A DNA stretch of 64,000 nt from an uncultured Flavobacteriaceae bacterium (GCA_947494325.1 CANLUS010000003.1:455675-519674), one strand, 5' to 3'. Shown: positions 16,326-25,933, numbered from the stretch's first letter. The notes: generated from the letters alone by a model not told the origin. Program-made: numbers and translations.

Positions 16326-17819
16326 TTATTCTTTGATCTCTAAATCTTCTCTTTTTACAACTTCACCTCCAATAACAACTTTTTCAATACTTTCATATGC
16401 TTCAATATCCGTTAAAGGGTTTTTAGTAATGATTAGCATATTAGCCTTTTTTCCAATAGCCAATGACCCAAGGGAAGAGTCTAAATGAAAAGCTTTGGCA
16501 TTGTTAAGGGTAGCAGACATAAGTATTTTATCTAAAGGGACTCCTGCTTTTTTCATCAACTTAAGCTCCCAATTTCCGTTATGACCAGGTTGATTGCCAT
16601 AAATTGGACCAGATGGAGTATCTGAACCAAATAGAATTAGACCATTATTATCAGAAAGGTATTTCAAAACTAGCATTGCATGAGCTTGTACATTGCCATA
16701 GATGTTATGTATCTCCTCTACATTAGATTCGCTAAAAAGGTCTTTGGCAAACCATTGACCTTCTTCCGTTTTATACCATTCAAGTAAATTTTTAGGAACT
16801 ATCTTTTTTAAGACAGGCATATTAAGAAATTTAGTGTCAACTAAAGCTTCTTCTCCTGCAATGACTGTTAATGTTGGGGTATAACCTATTCTTTTTTGAA
16901 TTTGTAAATCCAACATTGTTTTTATTTCTAAAGGTAGAGAATCGGTCGGCACATCCTTATACTTTCCCCAGCTCCAAAGTCCATGTGCTATAATATCTAC
17001 TCCTATATCAGCCAAAAAAGAATGTCCTTCAAGTGAATTGGCATGAACTGTAAGGACAAGCTCATTTGCATGTGATTCGTTAAGTAATTCAGTCATGATG
17101 CTTTTTGTTGGCAGCGGTAAATTAGAAATCCGTCCAAAACCTGACTCGTAGTAAGATTTTACGGCTATAGCGCCAGAATTTTTAATACGATTAACGACTG
17201 CTTTAGGTGTATGGTTGGCTGGTTTATATTTAACCGGAATATTTTCTGCCTGGCTTTCCATGTATATAAAATTTGGCGCAAATTCAAATCGAAATTCTTC
17301 AGGTGTAAAATTCATTGGATAACCATTCGCAACGGCAGCTCCTGAATATCCAGTATGATATAAATCGGGTTTTACTGGTTGCTTGTTAAAAGAATTGATT
17401 CTTTCATCGGATATGCCCCCAAGATTAATGAGTGTGGTAAAGCCATAGTATAAATAACTTTTAGGCATTTGGCTATTAAATGCATCGACCATATCAGGGT
17501 ACTTTTCTTTATGGTGTTGAAGCATTCCTTGTACATCTGTTATATGAACATGACTATCAATTAATCCTGGAATAATAAATTTCCTGGTTCCATCGATCTC
17601 GTCAAATGTTCCGCTAATGTTCGGCTTATTCTTATCTATATAAACGATTTTATCTTTTTCGACCACTAAATGACCAATAAATGGGTTATAATTTCCATCT
17701 TCCGTTGAGATAATGGTAACGTTTGATATGTATAGACCTTCCGTAAGATTTAGTTGTTCTTTATTGTCCTGACAAGAAAATAAAATGACAATAAGGAGAA
17801 TAGTTAGTAATTTTTTCAT
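16326..17819 (-). CDS. Secreted lipoprotein amidohydrolase (imidazolonepropionase-like)
   Basis: 497 residues with a lipoprotein signal (ILFSCQDNK, Cys16). The amidohydrolase metal site is visible: GLIDSHVHITD (HVH at 90-92), a histidine in LTVHANSLEG, another in IIAHGLWSWG, and the catalytic Asp in LILFGSDTPSG. The C-terminal KANMLIITKNPLTDIEAYESI is the usual returning beta-sandwich of the family. It should be anchored in the periplasm or outer membrane and hydrolyse an amide or cyclic amide; the substrate is unknown. Length is normal for the family. Confidence 0.9.
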   Translation of the reverse strand: MKKLLTILLIVILFSCQDNKEQLNLTEGLYISNVTIISTEDGNYNPFIGHLVVEKDKIVYIDKNKPNISGTFDEIDGTRKFIIPGLIDSHVHITDVQGMLQHHKEKYPDMVDAFNSQMPKSYLYYGFTTLINLGGISDERINSFNKQPVKPDLYHTGYSGAAVANGYPMNFTPEEFRFEFAPNFIYMESQAENIPVKYKPANHTPKAVVNRIKNSGAIAVKSYYESGFGRISNLPLPTKSIMTELLNESHANELVLTVHANSLEGHSFLADIGVDIIAHGLWSWGKYKDVPTDSLPLEIKTMLDLQIQKRIGYTPTLTVIAGEEALVDTKFLNMPVLKKIVPKNLLEWYKTEEGQWFAKDLFSESNVEEIHNIYGNVQAHAMLVLKYLSDNNGLILFGSDTPSGPIYGNQPGHNGNWELKLMKKAGVPLDKILMSATLNNAKAFHLDSSLGSLAIGKKANMLIITKNPLTDIEAYESIEKVVIGGEVVKREDLEIKE

Positions 17820-17958
17820 TAATCAATTTTTTGGTTCTTTAACCAAGGACGATTATACCTTAAGATTGTTACAGCTATTTGAATTTTCGTGTTAGTGTGG
17901 AACATTCTGATTCATGATTGACTACAGCGGTTAGTGTAAACTGCGGTTTAATGCAGTA

Positions 17959-18537
17959 TTACATGGTGTTTGTACTTGTTTTTCTATCTTTCACTGTTTT
18001 AATTCCAAGCATGAGTAGGGTAATAATCAATGCTATAAAAAAGACTGTTGTTGTCATGCTTTTTACTACTGAAAAAATATTTGTTGCATCCATTGAAGTT
18101 TGCGACAAGTTTGGGTAATTGTTCAACATTGTGATAATTCCAAAATTCTCCAAATAATCAGCTAATCCAGCAATTAATGGTAGAAAGCATAGGTAGAAAA
18201 ATACGGAACTTAATTTGTTTAGTTTTTTCAAAAAGTATCCAATTAATAAGCAATAACTAATTCCAAAGAGAAATGGATAAATCATATCAACTGGAAGTTG
18301 ACTATACAAATAAACTCGTCGTCCATTTTCTCCCAAAGCCTCGAAAAGAGAGTTAATATATTCTGAATTGTATCCCATTGGCATCATATCCAGTATTTTC
18401 ATTCCATTTGAAAACGTCATTGTTTTTGGAATTGTAACTATCAACATTATCGCATAAACAAGATTTGTTAGGACAAAAAGCAATAGCACCTTTTTGCCAG
18501 TCAAATTCTTATCAATAATTTTCCTTATTCTTTTCAT
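17959..18537 (-). CDS. Hypothetical membrane protein with four helices
   Basis: 192 residues; helices at about 16-36, 85-104, 112-128 and 160-180, and basic residues at the N-terminus (MKRIRKIIDKNLTGKK). ADYLENFGIITML after helix 3 is a conserved-looking stretch. Family not recognised. It is followed (on its start side) by the first well-preserved cassette site of the array. Confidence 0.78.
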   Translation of the reverse strand: MKRIRKIIDKNLTGKKVLLLFVLTNLVYAIMLIVTIPKTMTFSNGMKILDMMPMGYNSEYINSLFEALGENGRRVYLYSQLPVDMIYPFLFGISYCLLIGYFLKKLNKLSSVFFYLCFLPLIAGLADYLENFGIITMLNNYPNLSQTSMDATNIFSVVKSMTTTVFFIALIITLLMLGIKTVKDRKTSTNTM

Positions 18538-18556
18538 TTATTTTCAATAAGTGCTT

Positions 18557-18679
18557 ACGGTTTGTGTATGGTTAGTTGCGTGAGCCACTAAGATCACAAA
18601 AAAGGGCAGGAGTATGGAAATCCTAACGGATTTCCGAGACACACTTAAACCATCGCCGCAATGAATTATAGCCGATGTT
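18557..18679 (-). repeat. attC-like site, chimera of families F and A
   Basis: The left arm and first part follow the F site at 29344 (TTTGTGTATGGTTAGTTGCG..ACTAAGAT), but the right arm is family A (CCGCAATGAATTATAGCC), so the outer stem GTGTAT/TATAGCC no longer pairs well. It closes the 18742-19800 cassette: GTTACAAACC here, GGCTTGTAAC on the far side (one mismatch). Confidence 0.75.
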
Positions 18680-18741
18680 ACAAACCGTTTTTAATCTTAT
18701 TTATTTTATTTTTCACAATCAGTTAATTGTTTAAAATACTT

Positions 18742-19800
18742 TTACTCATAATATTCCAAGTTTATGAATTTATCTTCATCTATTGAACTGTACTTTATCG
18801 CATTACCATCTGCATCATATTCGAAAGAATATGTAAATAATTGGTCGTTTTCAGTTCTATTTAGACAATTACTGGTTGAGATAAATAGGTTTGGTATATT
18901 ATCTATACGATAATTCCAATATAACAAACTTTGTGTTTTTAATCCATTTGAATCCCATTGTGAGAATGTAGATTGTCTATCGCTCTGAACCGTACCGTCA
19001 GAATTATACCAAATCTCAGTCCAATTTGTTAAATCCCCAGTCTCATTGTGGGTGTAGATTTTCTCACTTGATTTAGAACCATCTAAATTGAAGAAGGTAA
19101 TTGATTTGATAAGGTTATTGAGAAAAGTGTACTCAAAGGTGTTGTCTTGAAAGACTGTTCCATCGTCTTTAAAAGTTTTATATGTACCTGTAGCAATTGA
19201 AGAGTTAAATTGATTATAAATTAATTCAGTATTTATGATACCTGTACCGGGAACATGAATTCTTTGTAAGCTTTTTGATAGCATTTCATTACTATAAAAG
19301 ATATATGTTGAATCTAAAGTGATTTGGTTGCTAGTTCTAGTTATTAGTATAAGTTTGTCCTCATCATTATAAAAGTACTTATTCCAATAGTTGTCTTGAT
19401 CCGTGGTCTGTTTTAATAATTTAGGCTCATTTATATTATTAAGATTAATTATTATGTTTCCAGTATCAAAGACATCTCCGTTTTGAACTCTTACGATGCC
19501 AGTAATTATTGGGTTGATTTCAAAATTAAAAAGATCGTTATTCAATACAACTAATTCTCCTGTTGTAGGGTTAATTTGAAATGCATTATTTGGAACTTGT
19601 TCAGTAATAGAAAACACCAAATTACCTTGATTAGTTGTTGCTTGAATAACTCCTAATGATGCATTAATATTTGGATTTTCATCAATGCTTATCGTAAAAT
19701 TTGACACGGATACACTAACATTAGTTAATTCTTCATTACTATCTGAACAAGAAATTATTAATGTTAAAACAAATAGTAGGATAACTTTATTCTTTATCAT
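18742..19800 (-). CDS. Lipoprotein with cadherin-like domain and YD-type strand repeats
   Basis: 352 residues with a lipoprotein signal (LIISCSDSN, Cys18). Residues 30-125 resemble a cadherin-like module (ENPNINASLGVIQATTNQG, FQINPTTGELVV, LNNINEP). The remainder has repeating short strand pairs such as YFYNDEDKLILITR, EWYNSDGTVQSDR and FEYDADGNAIKYSS, like YD/RHS-type text-wrapping repeats. Probably a surface protein. Confidence 0.8.
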   Translation of the reverse strand: MIKNKVILLFVLTLIISCSDSNEELTNVSVSVSNFTISIDENPNINASLGVIQATTNQGNLVFSITEQVPNNAFQINPTTGELVVLNNDLFNFEINPIITGIVRVQNGDVFDTGNIIINLNNINEPKLLKQTTDQDNYWNKYFYNDEDKLILITRTSNQITLDSTYIFYSNEMLSKSLQRIHVPGTGIINTELIYNQFNSSIATGTYKTFKDDGTVFQDNTFEYTFLNNLIKSITFFNLDGSKSSEKIYTHNETGDLTNWTEIWYNSDGTVQSDRQSTFSQWDSNGLKTQSLLYWNYRIDNIPNLFISTSNCLNRTENDQLFTYSFEYDADGNAIKYSSIDEDKFINLEYYE

Positions 19801-19829
19801 AGTTTAATTATTTGTGTTAAATGGCTTGT

Positions 19830-19953
19830 AACGGTTTGGCTATGGTTTCGTTGCGGAATTGTCCGCGAGGACCATTCTGCGAGAACCAAGCGATAATTTA
19901 AAGGTAGTGATTTTCCGTAGGAAAATCCACCACAATGAATTATAGCCGTTGTT
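19830..19953 (-). repeat. attC-like site, family A
   Basis: Outer stem GGCTAT/ATAGCC and both inner hairpins are present. It closes the 19965-20723 cassette: GTTAGCAATA here, TATTGCCAAC on the far side (9 of 10 complementary). Confidence 0.85.
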
Positions 19954-19964
19954 AGCAATAGTTA

Positions 19965-20723
19965 TTATTTTGTTAGCCATTCTTGCTTACTAGTTTTACC
20001 CAATTGAGTCTTTAAAATTCCTCCTCTCATTCCAATGTAGATAGTTTGTCCTTCAATCAACATAGAGTTTGGGTAAAGATAAATTGACCAAAAGCCTTCA
20101 TCAATTAGTGTTTCTATTTCAAAATCTTTATTGACCTTTAAAAACCCCTTGGAAGTTGCTATTAAAAATTCATTATCCTTTGTTAAAGTGGTGGAATATG
20201 GTACATTCGGTATGCTAACTTTTTTTCGAACGGTCCATTTATTATTGTTATTTTCAACTTTAAATATTTGTCCTCTAGACAAAGATAAATGTGCTAAGCC
20301 TTCGGTAGCATAAACCTCTCCTTTTATTTCAAATAAGTCTTTAATATTCCCGTTAGCTATCTTTTCATATTCCGTTCCTTTTTCATTAAACCAAAATAAA
20401 TTACCACCCCATTCTCCCTTGTCAAATCCAACTAACCACCCGCTTTTAATTTTAAGATTCACTTGTCGTCCACCAAAGAAATGGCCTTCGGCTGGCTTAG
20501 GCTGAATTTTAAATGGTAATTCACTCCCTTTAATTTTTCGATAGTTATAGTTTCGATATGCAACTTTGCCTTTAGAATTGAAGAATATTTCGTACTCAAA
20601 ATCAGAACGATTTAGTTCTCGAGCCTCTTCTTTTGTTGGTGGATTGTTTACTTTTAATTCGGTAATCGGACCACTTTTTGCCAAAAACATTACAAGGATT
20701 AAAATTGAAAGTAGTTTTGTCAT
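19965..20723 (-). CDS. Hypothetical secreted protein, possible beta-propeller
   Basis: 252 residues with a signal-peptide-like N-terminus (MTKLLSILILVMFLAKSGP). The body consists of repeating short strands with Gly/Asn turns (GGRQVNLKIKSGWLVGFDKG, GQIFKVENNNNKW, KGFLKVNKDFEIETL), which suggests a blade-like fold. No enzymatic motif seen. Family unknown. Confidence 0.75.
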   Translation of the reverse strand: MTKLLSILILVMFLAKSGPITELKVNNPPTKEEARELNRSDFEYEIFFNSKGKVAYRNYNYRKIKGSELPFKIQPKPAEGHFFGGRQVNLKIKSGWLVGFDKGEWGGNLFWFNEKGTEYEKIANGNIKDLFEIKGEVYATEGLAHLSLSRGQIFKVENNNNKWTVRKKVSIPNVPYSTTLTKDNEFLIATSKGFLKVNKDFEIETLIDEGFWSIYLYPNSMLIEGQTIYIGMRGGILKTQLGKTSKQEWLTK

Positions 20724-20738
20724 TTTCTAATTATTGCC

Positions 20739-20886
20739 AACGGTTTGTGTATGATTAGTTACGGGAAATCCGTTAGGATTTTCCGACGTATTGGCAAGTT
20801 AATTAATTCAAGTGACACGAGCAACGTGAACTGGCGCTAGCAATTCCTGCTAAGGAATTCCGTAGTAATTAATTATACACGTTGTT
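20739..20886 (-). repeat. attC-like site, family B (long form)
   Basis: Outer stem GTGTAT/ATACAC. It is about 25 bp longer than other B sites because of an insertion (CACGAGCAACGTGAACTGGC) before the second hairpin, which is also found in the decayed site at 11215. It closes the 20898-21890 cassette: GTTACCTACA, with TGCAGGTAAC on the far side (9 of 10). Confidence 0.85.
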
Positions 20887-20897
20887 ACCTACAGGTA

Positions 20898-21890
20898 TTA
20901 TTTTTTTAACCTAAATCCAAAAACAGACAATTCATCTTGCATAAAGTCTAAATCATCTGATCTTTTAAAACCAAGTCTTTCGTACATTCCCCAAGCGGTT
21001 TGCATTGCTTTGGTTGTGTGAATTATAATTTGTTCTGAATTTGATTTTTTTCCTCTATTTATACATTCGATTGTTAACTCTTTTCCTAAATTCAATCCGC
21101 GGTATTTTGAATCCACCGCGAGAAGTCTAAATCCGCAAGCATTCTTTTCTTTTGTCGCTGTTCCGCCTGAACCATAGTCTTTCATATCTTTAAAGTATAC
21201 AACCGCACCTCCAATATTACCTTGTTTAGAAACCGCTACAACAAGTTCGATAGTAGGATTTTTAGTCAAACTTCCAACATTTTTTAGCATTTCATAGTAG
21301 TTTGGTTGTTCATCAATTTTTGGAAATCCTTTTAAGTTTGAATATACATCGACCATTATTTCACCTACTTCTCGAAATTCTTCATCTTTTGCGTTTCTTA
21401 TGGTAAAGTTATAGTAGTTTTGAAGAACTCTTTTCTTAAATGAAGATTGATTTAAAGTGTCGTTTACTTCTTGTATTTTTTGTAAGAAATTGTCTCCGGG
21501 AGGTTTAAAAATAGCATATAATTCTAAGGCAAATGATTCCCATATTGACTCTAACTTCGGTTTTAATAAGACTCCTTTATGTGTCAATTTAAAGAGTTTT
21601 GAGCGCTTATCGTGTGGATTTTCTTTAATTTCAATTATGTTTTCTGCTGCTAATTCTTTGACTACGTTTTTCACTGTTATTCGTGAGTACGAAATTCTTT
21701 CAGTAATCTCCGTTACAGACAATTGTCTATTGGTATAGGCTATTGTATGAAAAATTGGAAACCAACTTGATTTAAAATTTAAACCTAAAGTATCGTAAAT
21801 ATTGTCTCCGTCTGATTGAAGTCTCTCGTAGATACTTCTCATTTGCGACCCAATTGAGAGATAACCTAATTTGCTTATTTCGGTGCCCAT
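20898..21890 (-). CDS. MarR-GNAT fusion: regulator and N-acetyltransferase
   Basis: 330 residues. Residues 1-150 form a MarR-type winged helix (LSVTEITERISYSRITVKNV for the recognition region, NPHDKRSKLFKLTHKG for the wing). Residues 165-330 form a GNAT domain (CGFRLLAVDSKYRGLNLGKE is the acetyl-CoA loop; AWGMYERLGFKRSDDLDFM the end). Such fusions are known in many bacteria and are thought to couple acetylation of a small molecule to gene control. A DNA-binding regulator as cassette cargo is notable. Confidence 0.9.
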   Translation of the reverse strand: MGTEISKLGYLSIGSQMRSIYERLQSDGDNIYDTLGLNFKSSWFPIFHTIAYTNRQLSVTEITERISYSRITVKNVVKELAAENIIEIKENPHDKRSKLFKLTHKGVLLKPKLESIWESFALELYAIFKPPGDNFLQKIQEVNDTLNQSSFKKRVLQNYYNFTIRNAKDEEFREVGEIMVDVYSNLKGFPKIDEQPNYYEMLKNVGSLTKNPTIELVVAVSKQGNIGGAVVYFKDMKDYGSGGTATKEKNACGFRLLAVDSKYRGLNLGKELTIECINRGKKSNSEQIIIHTTKAMQTAWGMYERLGFKRSDDLDFMQDELSVFGFRLKK

Positions 21891-21964
21891 TTATATTATT
21901 TATGAAATATATTTCTCAAATATACGAAAGTTATTTCATAAATCCTATTATTTCACTTGCAGGT

Positions 21965-22088
21965 AACGGTTGGGCTATGGTTTCGTTGTGGAATTGTCCG
22001 CGAGGACCATTCCGCCGATACCAAGCGATGGTTTAAAGGTAGGAATTTCCGGAGGAAAATTCCGCCACAATGAATTATAGCCGTTGTT
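21965..22088 (-). repeat. attC-like site, family A
   Basis: Complete site with GTTGTGG/CCACAAT in the middle stem. It closes the DUF6090 cassette at 22098: GTTGTACTT, with AAGCACAAC on the far side (8 of 9). Confidence 0.85.
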
Positions 22089-22097
22089 GTACTTTCG

Positions 22098-22856
22098 TTA
22101 TTTTTTCATTTTTACGCTTGGTTTAGTAGCTTCAATTATTTCATCTATGAGTATTTCGGTTTCTTCGCATCGCTCTTTGACTTGTTGATAATGCCAAATA
22201 CTATTGTCTAAATAATTTTCGAATGTTACCTCTTGAAACACAGGATAATAATCTGGTTTTACTTTAGAAATTCCGGACCAAGGATAATTGCTGGTCATAT
22301 CCATTTGTTTAAAAGATATTTTGGGTAATAAATAAGGTATAAGCTTATCGTTTGCCCAATCATCTAATTTTGTCATACGAGTTTTTCTAATTTCAGATAA
22401 TGTATTCCATTTATAAAGTAAGTCTGTAGTTTTTTCATTTTTCAAAAGGTTTAACTTTCCACTTTGCACAATATTTTTAATGGTATTATCAGCAAAAGCC
22501 ATTTCACTGGCTCCGAAAGAAATATAAAATATGCTATCTAAATTATGTTTATAAAGTTCTTCTTTAGAAGTTCCAATTAAATTCATTAGAGTTATTTGTG
22601 CATTCATCTGATTATTAACTTCAATCAGAAAATCTTTCAAAACCTTTTTATTTAATTTAAAATCTGCGTGTAGTTTAGCAATTACCTCTTTTTCTTCGTT
22701 TTGCTCAATGCGATTGTTGTTCCAGTTATTGACTTGTAATGCCAAAAGAATACCTATCATTACAAGTATAATTTCGCCAATGGCGTATTTAAAGTACTTA
22801 CCTGTTTTATTTTCACTCATAAGCTTATATCGTATATGTCTAAAGAATTTAATCAT
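22098..22856 (-). CDS. DUF6090-family membrane-anchored protein (copy 1 of 8)
   Basis: 252 residues from the ATG at 22856; an ORF extension upstream of it would leave the conserved start MIKFF out of register with the other copies. The first 47 residues are the family's constant part: a basic amphipathic stretch (MIKFFRHIRYKLM), NKTGKYFKYAIGE and one membrane helix (about 25-45) ending NNWN. The remaining ~200 residues are helical and differ strongly between copies. Function is unknown; topology suggests an anchored domain, side not determined. This copy is the most divergent in the anchor (NNWNN for NNWNE). A 345-bp gene-less element lies directly upstream. Confidence 0.88.
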   Translation of the reverse strand: MIKFFRHIRYKLMSENKTGKYFKYAIGEIILVMIGILLALQVNNWNNNRIEQNEEKEVIAKLHADFKLNKKVLKDFLIEVNNQMNAQITLMNLIGTSKEELYKHNLDSIFYISFGASEMAFADNTIKNIVQSGKLNLLKNEKTTDLLYKWNTLSEIRKTRMTKLDDWANDKLIPYLLPKISFKQMDMTSNYPWSGISKVKPDYYPVFQEVTFENYLDNSIWHYQQVKERCEETEILIDEIIEATKPSVKMKK

Positions 22857-22910
22857 TGGTTGGTCATAGTTTCTAGTCCATAGCTTCAGCGTAGGACGAA
22901 TGAAGCACAA

Positions 22911-23255
22911 CTAAGGGCTAAACGTAGTTCAGCTTCGGGAATGAAGATACACAAAATGGATAACAATATTGTGATTAGGCGACTTCCGCTTAAAATCATA
23001 ATATTATTTGTCAACTAGGTAACATAGTTACCGTTTGTTGCCATTTTATTGTATTGGGAATTCAAGGAGTTGATCCAAATTACTTTTAGCAGACGATGGC
23101 TCACGTTTAGGCTCAATGTCCGTCGAAGGCGATTGTTCTACAAGTATCAAGGAGTAAGTAATTTGGTTTAGCCCTTAGATGGAACACATTCACTTTAAGG
23201 ACGGGAGTGCGTAGCACGTAGTAATTAAAGTTCGCCTTTGGCGAATGTGTTCCAT
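22911..23255 (-). repeat. 345-bp gene-less double-palindrome element, copy 1
   Basis: Two abutting units with perfect 13-bp terminal inverted repeats: 22911-23178 (CTAAGGGCTAAAC..GTTTAGCCCTTAG) and 23179-23255 (ATGGAACACATTC..GAATGTGTTCCAT). It interrupts a cassette junction exactly between CAA and CGG. The long unit also has a nested pair CCAAATTACTT/AAGTAATTTGG and the small palindrome GGTAACATAGTTACC. No ORF or transposase. This copy has G where the other four have A in GGAC(G/A)GGAG. Confidence 0.85.
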
Positions 23256-23374
23256 CGGTTTGTGTATGGTTAGTTACGGAAAATCAGTTAGGATTTTCCG
23301 ACGTACTCAAAAGTAATTAATTTGGAGAGAATTCCTGCGAAGGAATTCCGTAGTAATTAATTATACACATTGTT
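23256..23374 (-). repeat. attC-like site, family B
   Basis: The left AA of its AAC box is separated from it by the inserted 345-bp element. It closes the DUF6090 cassette at 23404: GTTGTGCTT, with AAGCACAAC on the far side (9 of 9). Confidence 0.82.
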
Positions 23375-23403
23375 GTGCTTTCGTTATTATCTATAATTAT
23401 ATT

Positions 23404-24117
23404 TTATTGTAGTTCTTCCTCCAATAAATTTAAAATTCCATTAATATGTTCGATGCCTTCCTTTATTCGCTCATTCCCGCCATTAAAATTATCCTTGTTG
23501 GTTCTCAGAATGTTAGTAAATTCGCTTTCATCCTTTAATATGTTAAGGTCTTTTAGAACAACGAATTGTCCAAATTTGAATTCTTTTGTTTCTTTTCTTA
23601 AAATATAAATCCAATCTTCTTTAAATGTTTCTTCTATATCTCCAATAGCTTTTACCACACGTCTTATTTCGTCATCATAGTATGCGCCAATATCAAATCT
23701 TAACTCCTTATTTGATATGAGGTCAAGCCCTTTAGATTTCGCAACTTCAAAAGCATTTGTTAAAGGCTGAAATCTATCAAATCGAACTATATCAGATAGC
23801 CAATATTTAAGACTATCTTTTTCATTAGTTGTCCATTCTAACTTTAAAACCTTATCTGTAGAATTCATTGCATTTTCAAAATTAGCCTGTATTGATTCCA
23901 AAGTCAGTTTGTCTTTAATTAAGTTAGCTTGTATTTGCTCAAGTATTTCTTTTTCAAATTCTCGATTCTTTATTTCTTCATTCCAATTATTAATAGATAG
24001 AGCAATTAAAATTCCGATAACAACAAGTATAATTTCTCCGATTGCGTACTTAAAATACTTTCCGGTTTTATTTTCCATAAGTAAGTTTTGCCTAATTTTT
24101 CTAAAGAATTTTATCAT
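23404..24117 (-). CDS. DUF6090-family membrane-anchored protein (copy 2 of 8)
   Basis: 237 residues. Anchor reads MIKFFRKIRQNLLMENKTG and the helix ends LSINNWNEE. The variable part is strongly charged and helical (EKEILEQIQANLIKDKLT near 55-75; a final ERIKEGIEHINGILNLLEEE likely forms a coiled coil). It is followed on its left by a family B site and preceded by a family E site. Confidence 0.87.
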   Translation of the reverse strand: MIKFFRKIRQNLLMENKTGKYFKYAIGEIILVVIGILIALSINNWNEEIKNREFEKEILEQIQANLIKDKLTLESIQANFENAMNSTDKVLKLEWTTNEKDSLKYWLSDIVRFDRFQPLTNAFEVAKSKGLDLISNKELRFDIGAYYDDEIRRVVKAIGDIEETFKEDWIYILRKETKEFKFGQFVVLKDLNILKDESEFTNILRTNKDNFNGGNERIKEGIEHINGILNLLEEELQ

Positions 24118-24145
24118 TGGTTAATGGTTGGTTATAATGAAGCAC

Positions 24146-24334
24146 AACGGTTCGGCTAAGGTTAGTACGGGATTAAATTAGCATTTAATTACGGATTAAG
24201 CGATTAGCCAAAACTTTTTATTTTGTTTTATCTTTTTCTGTTCTAAAGCCAAATCAAAAGATTTAGCGGACTTTATAAAAATACACTAAACTTTGGATTA
24301 AGCACTAAAACCCGTATTAATTTTAGCCATTGTT
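24146..24334 (-). repeat. attC-like site, family E (189 bp)
   Basis: Outer stem GGCTAA/TTAGCC with a long interior containing CTTTTTATTTTGTTTTATC and AAAGCCAAATCAAAAGATT; one other E site is at 56358. It closes the 24344-24934 cassette: GTTAGCCAAA with TTTGGCTAAC (10 of 10). Confidence 0.82.
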
Positions 24335-24343
24335 AGCCAAAGT

Positions 24344-24934
24344 TTATTTTCCCCAAATTTCCCACCACTTTTTATCGTCAATCCCCTTATTTTGCTCAAC
24401 AAGTTTCTTTGCAAGTTGATAATTCCATTTACATTTTTGTCTTTTATGTGGCCCATTGTGCCAATAATCATATGTTACTTCATTTCCAAATGATTCTATT
24501 AATTCAACTAAGCTTTCAGTTCCACCAAATGGCCCAGCCCAAGGATTGTATTTTAATTTTCCTTTGTCTTCCAGTTTACTTATACTTATTAATTCATATT
24601 CTCCTTGAAATATAGTATCAATAAGAGATTCAAATTCCCAAATTTTGTCAATATTAAACATCGGATGTTTTATCCTAATATCGGGCTTTGTTAATTCCCA
24701 TAATTTTCTATACGTTTTACCTTCTTCACTATGGAAATCAAACACATTTGAAAACCATTCAAGAGATTTTTCATCTAAATAATTAATCCAGTCTATTGTT
24801 TCTATCCTATCAAGGTTACCGTCCTGAATATATATATCTTTCTCTTTTTTTATCTTAGTGAATAATTTCTCTAATTTCTCAAAACTTTCTGTTTCATTAA
24901 TTTTAAACTCTAAGTAAAAATAATCTGAATCCAT
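24344..24934 (-). CDS. Hypothetical cytoplasmic protein
   Basis: 196 residues, acidic N-terminal half and basic C-terminus (NGPHKRQKCKWNYQLAKKLV), no signal peptide or membrane helix. The Trp-rich ending DDKKWWEIWGK and the GPFGGTESLVELIE segment are distinctive. I do not recognise the family. It is a typical single-gene cassette. Confidence 0.75.
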   Translation of the reverse strand: MDSDYFYLEFKINETESFEKLEKLFTKIKKEKDIYIQDGNLDRIETIDWINYLDEKSLEWFSNVFDFHSEEGKTYRKLWELTKPDIRIKHPMFNIDKIWEFESLIDTIFQGEYELISISKLEDKGKLKYNPWAGPFGGTESLVELIESFGNEVTYDYWHNGPHKRQKCKWNYQLAKKLVEQNKGIDDKKWWEIWGK

Positions 24935-25039
24935 AATTTATATTCTGGCTAATGTTTTTTATTTGGTTTTATAAATCAGTTGTTAGATTTTCTGGTTTAT
25001 AGTATTAATTTTCCTTTCTGAGTGAGAGAAATTTTGGCT

Positions 25040-25163
25040 AACGGTTGGGCTATGGTTTCGTTGTGGAATTGTCCGCTAGGACCATTCCGCGAGAACCAAG
25101 CGATGATTTAAAGGTAGGAATTTTCAGTGGAAAATTCCGCCACAATGAATTATAGCCGTTGTT
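25040..25163 (-). repeat. attC-like site, family A
   Basis: Complete site. It closes the 25176-25778 cassette: GTTAGCTAC with GTAGCTAAC on the far side (9 of 9). Confidence 0.88.
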
Positions 25164-25175
25164 AGCTACTTTGCA

Positions 25176-25778
25176 TTATTTCATTTTTGATTCAATAAAA
25201 ATTTTTCCATTCAAAGGAGTCCAAATTCCAATTGAATAATCATCTTCTGTTATAATTTTTTGAAATTCGAATATTTTATCACTGGTCAAATCTCCAGAAT
25301 ACTTTATTGGAACTTTTTTTATTATTCCGAACAATAGTTTGTCTCCACCTTGACAATTCGTGTCAATATGAAATTCAGTCGGTTCAAAAGTCAATTCATA
25401 TTCGAGTTCGCCTTTCTGATCATAAAATTTCCATAATCCAGTCCGATAATAATGGAAAAACCTGCAGGGACCACCCGTACAGCAACCTATGTAGGATCCT
25501 AATCGGTAATTTCCTTCCGTTTTTAGTGTCCCGTTTTGGTAGTACTCTTTCCAAAACCCAACTTTCAAGTCGCTAATTCCATATTTACTAATTGCGACCG
25601 CACCTTTACCTAAAAGAATACTGTCTTTTTTTAATTCTATTATTGTATCCTGCTTTGGAAGTCCATCTTTTAATTGTCCGTATAGTTTATTATCCGAAAT
25701 GTAAGTCCCTAAATCTTCTTGCCCAAATAATGTTTGGCATTGAAGTAAGATAAGTGATATGATAATTACGATTCTCAT
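25176..25778 (-). CDS. Secreted MORN-like (YwqK-type) repeat protein
   Basis: 200 residues from the ATG at 25778, which opens a clear signal peptide (MRIVIIISLILLQCQTLFGQ); an ATG three codons upstream at 25787 is also possible, while the longer open frame is only att-site sequence. MORN_2-type repeats are visible: KVGFWKEYYQNGTLKTEGNY, then TGLWKFYDQKGELEYELTF. The insert YIGCCTGGPCRFFHYYR is Cys-rich. Such proteins are common, of uncertain role, in Bacteroidetes. Confidence 0.8.
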   Translation of the reverse strand: MRIVIIISLILLQCQTLFGQEDLGTYISDNKLYGQLKDGLPKQDTIIELKKDSILLGKGAVAISKYGISDLKVGFWKEYYQNGTLKTEGNYRLGSYIGCCTGGPCRFFHYYRTGLWKFYDQKGELEYELTFEPTEFHIDTNCQGGDKLLFGIIKKVPIKYSGDLTSDKIFEFQKIITEDDYSIGIWTPLNGKIFIESKMK

Positions 25779-25794
25779 TTTTGGCATTGTAGCT

Positions 25795-25918
25795 AACGGT
25801 TGGGCTATGGTTTCGTTGTGGAATCGTCCGTTAGGACATTCCGAGAAAACCAAGCGTTCATTGCAAGATAAGAATTTCCGTTTAGGAAATTCCGCCGCAA
25901 TGAATTATAGCCGTTGTT
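25795..25918 (-). repeat. attC-like site, family A
   Basis: Complete site; the stem pair GTTGTGG/CCGCAAT uses a G-T wobble. It closes the 25934-26431 cassette: GTTGTAAACA with TGTTTACAAC (10 of 10). Confidence 0.88.
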
Positions 25919-25933
25919 GTAAACAGTTATTTT

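Noticed and set aside
17820..17958. Decayed site between the amidohydrolase and the 17959 gene
   Set aside because: A site is expected here, but only vague fragments (GGTTAGTGT, GGTGTTTGTAC) are visible, too little to claim it.
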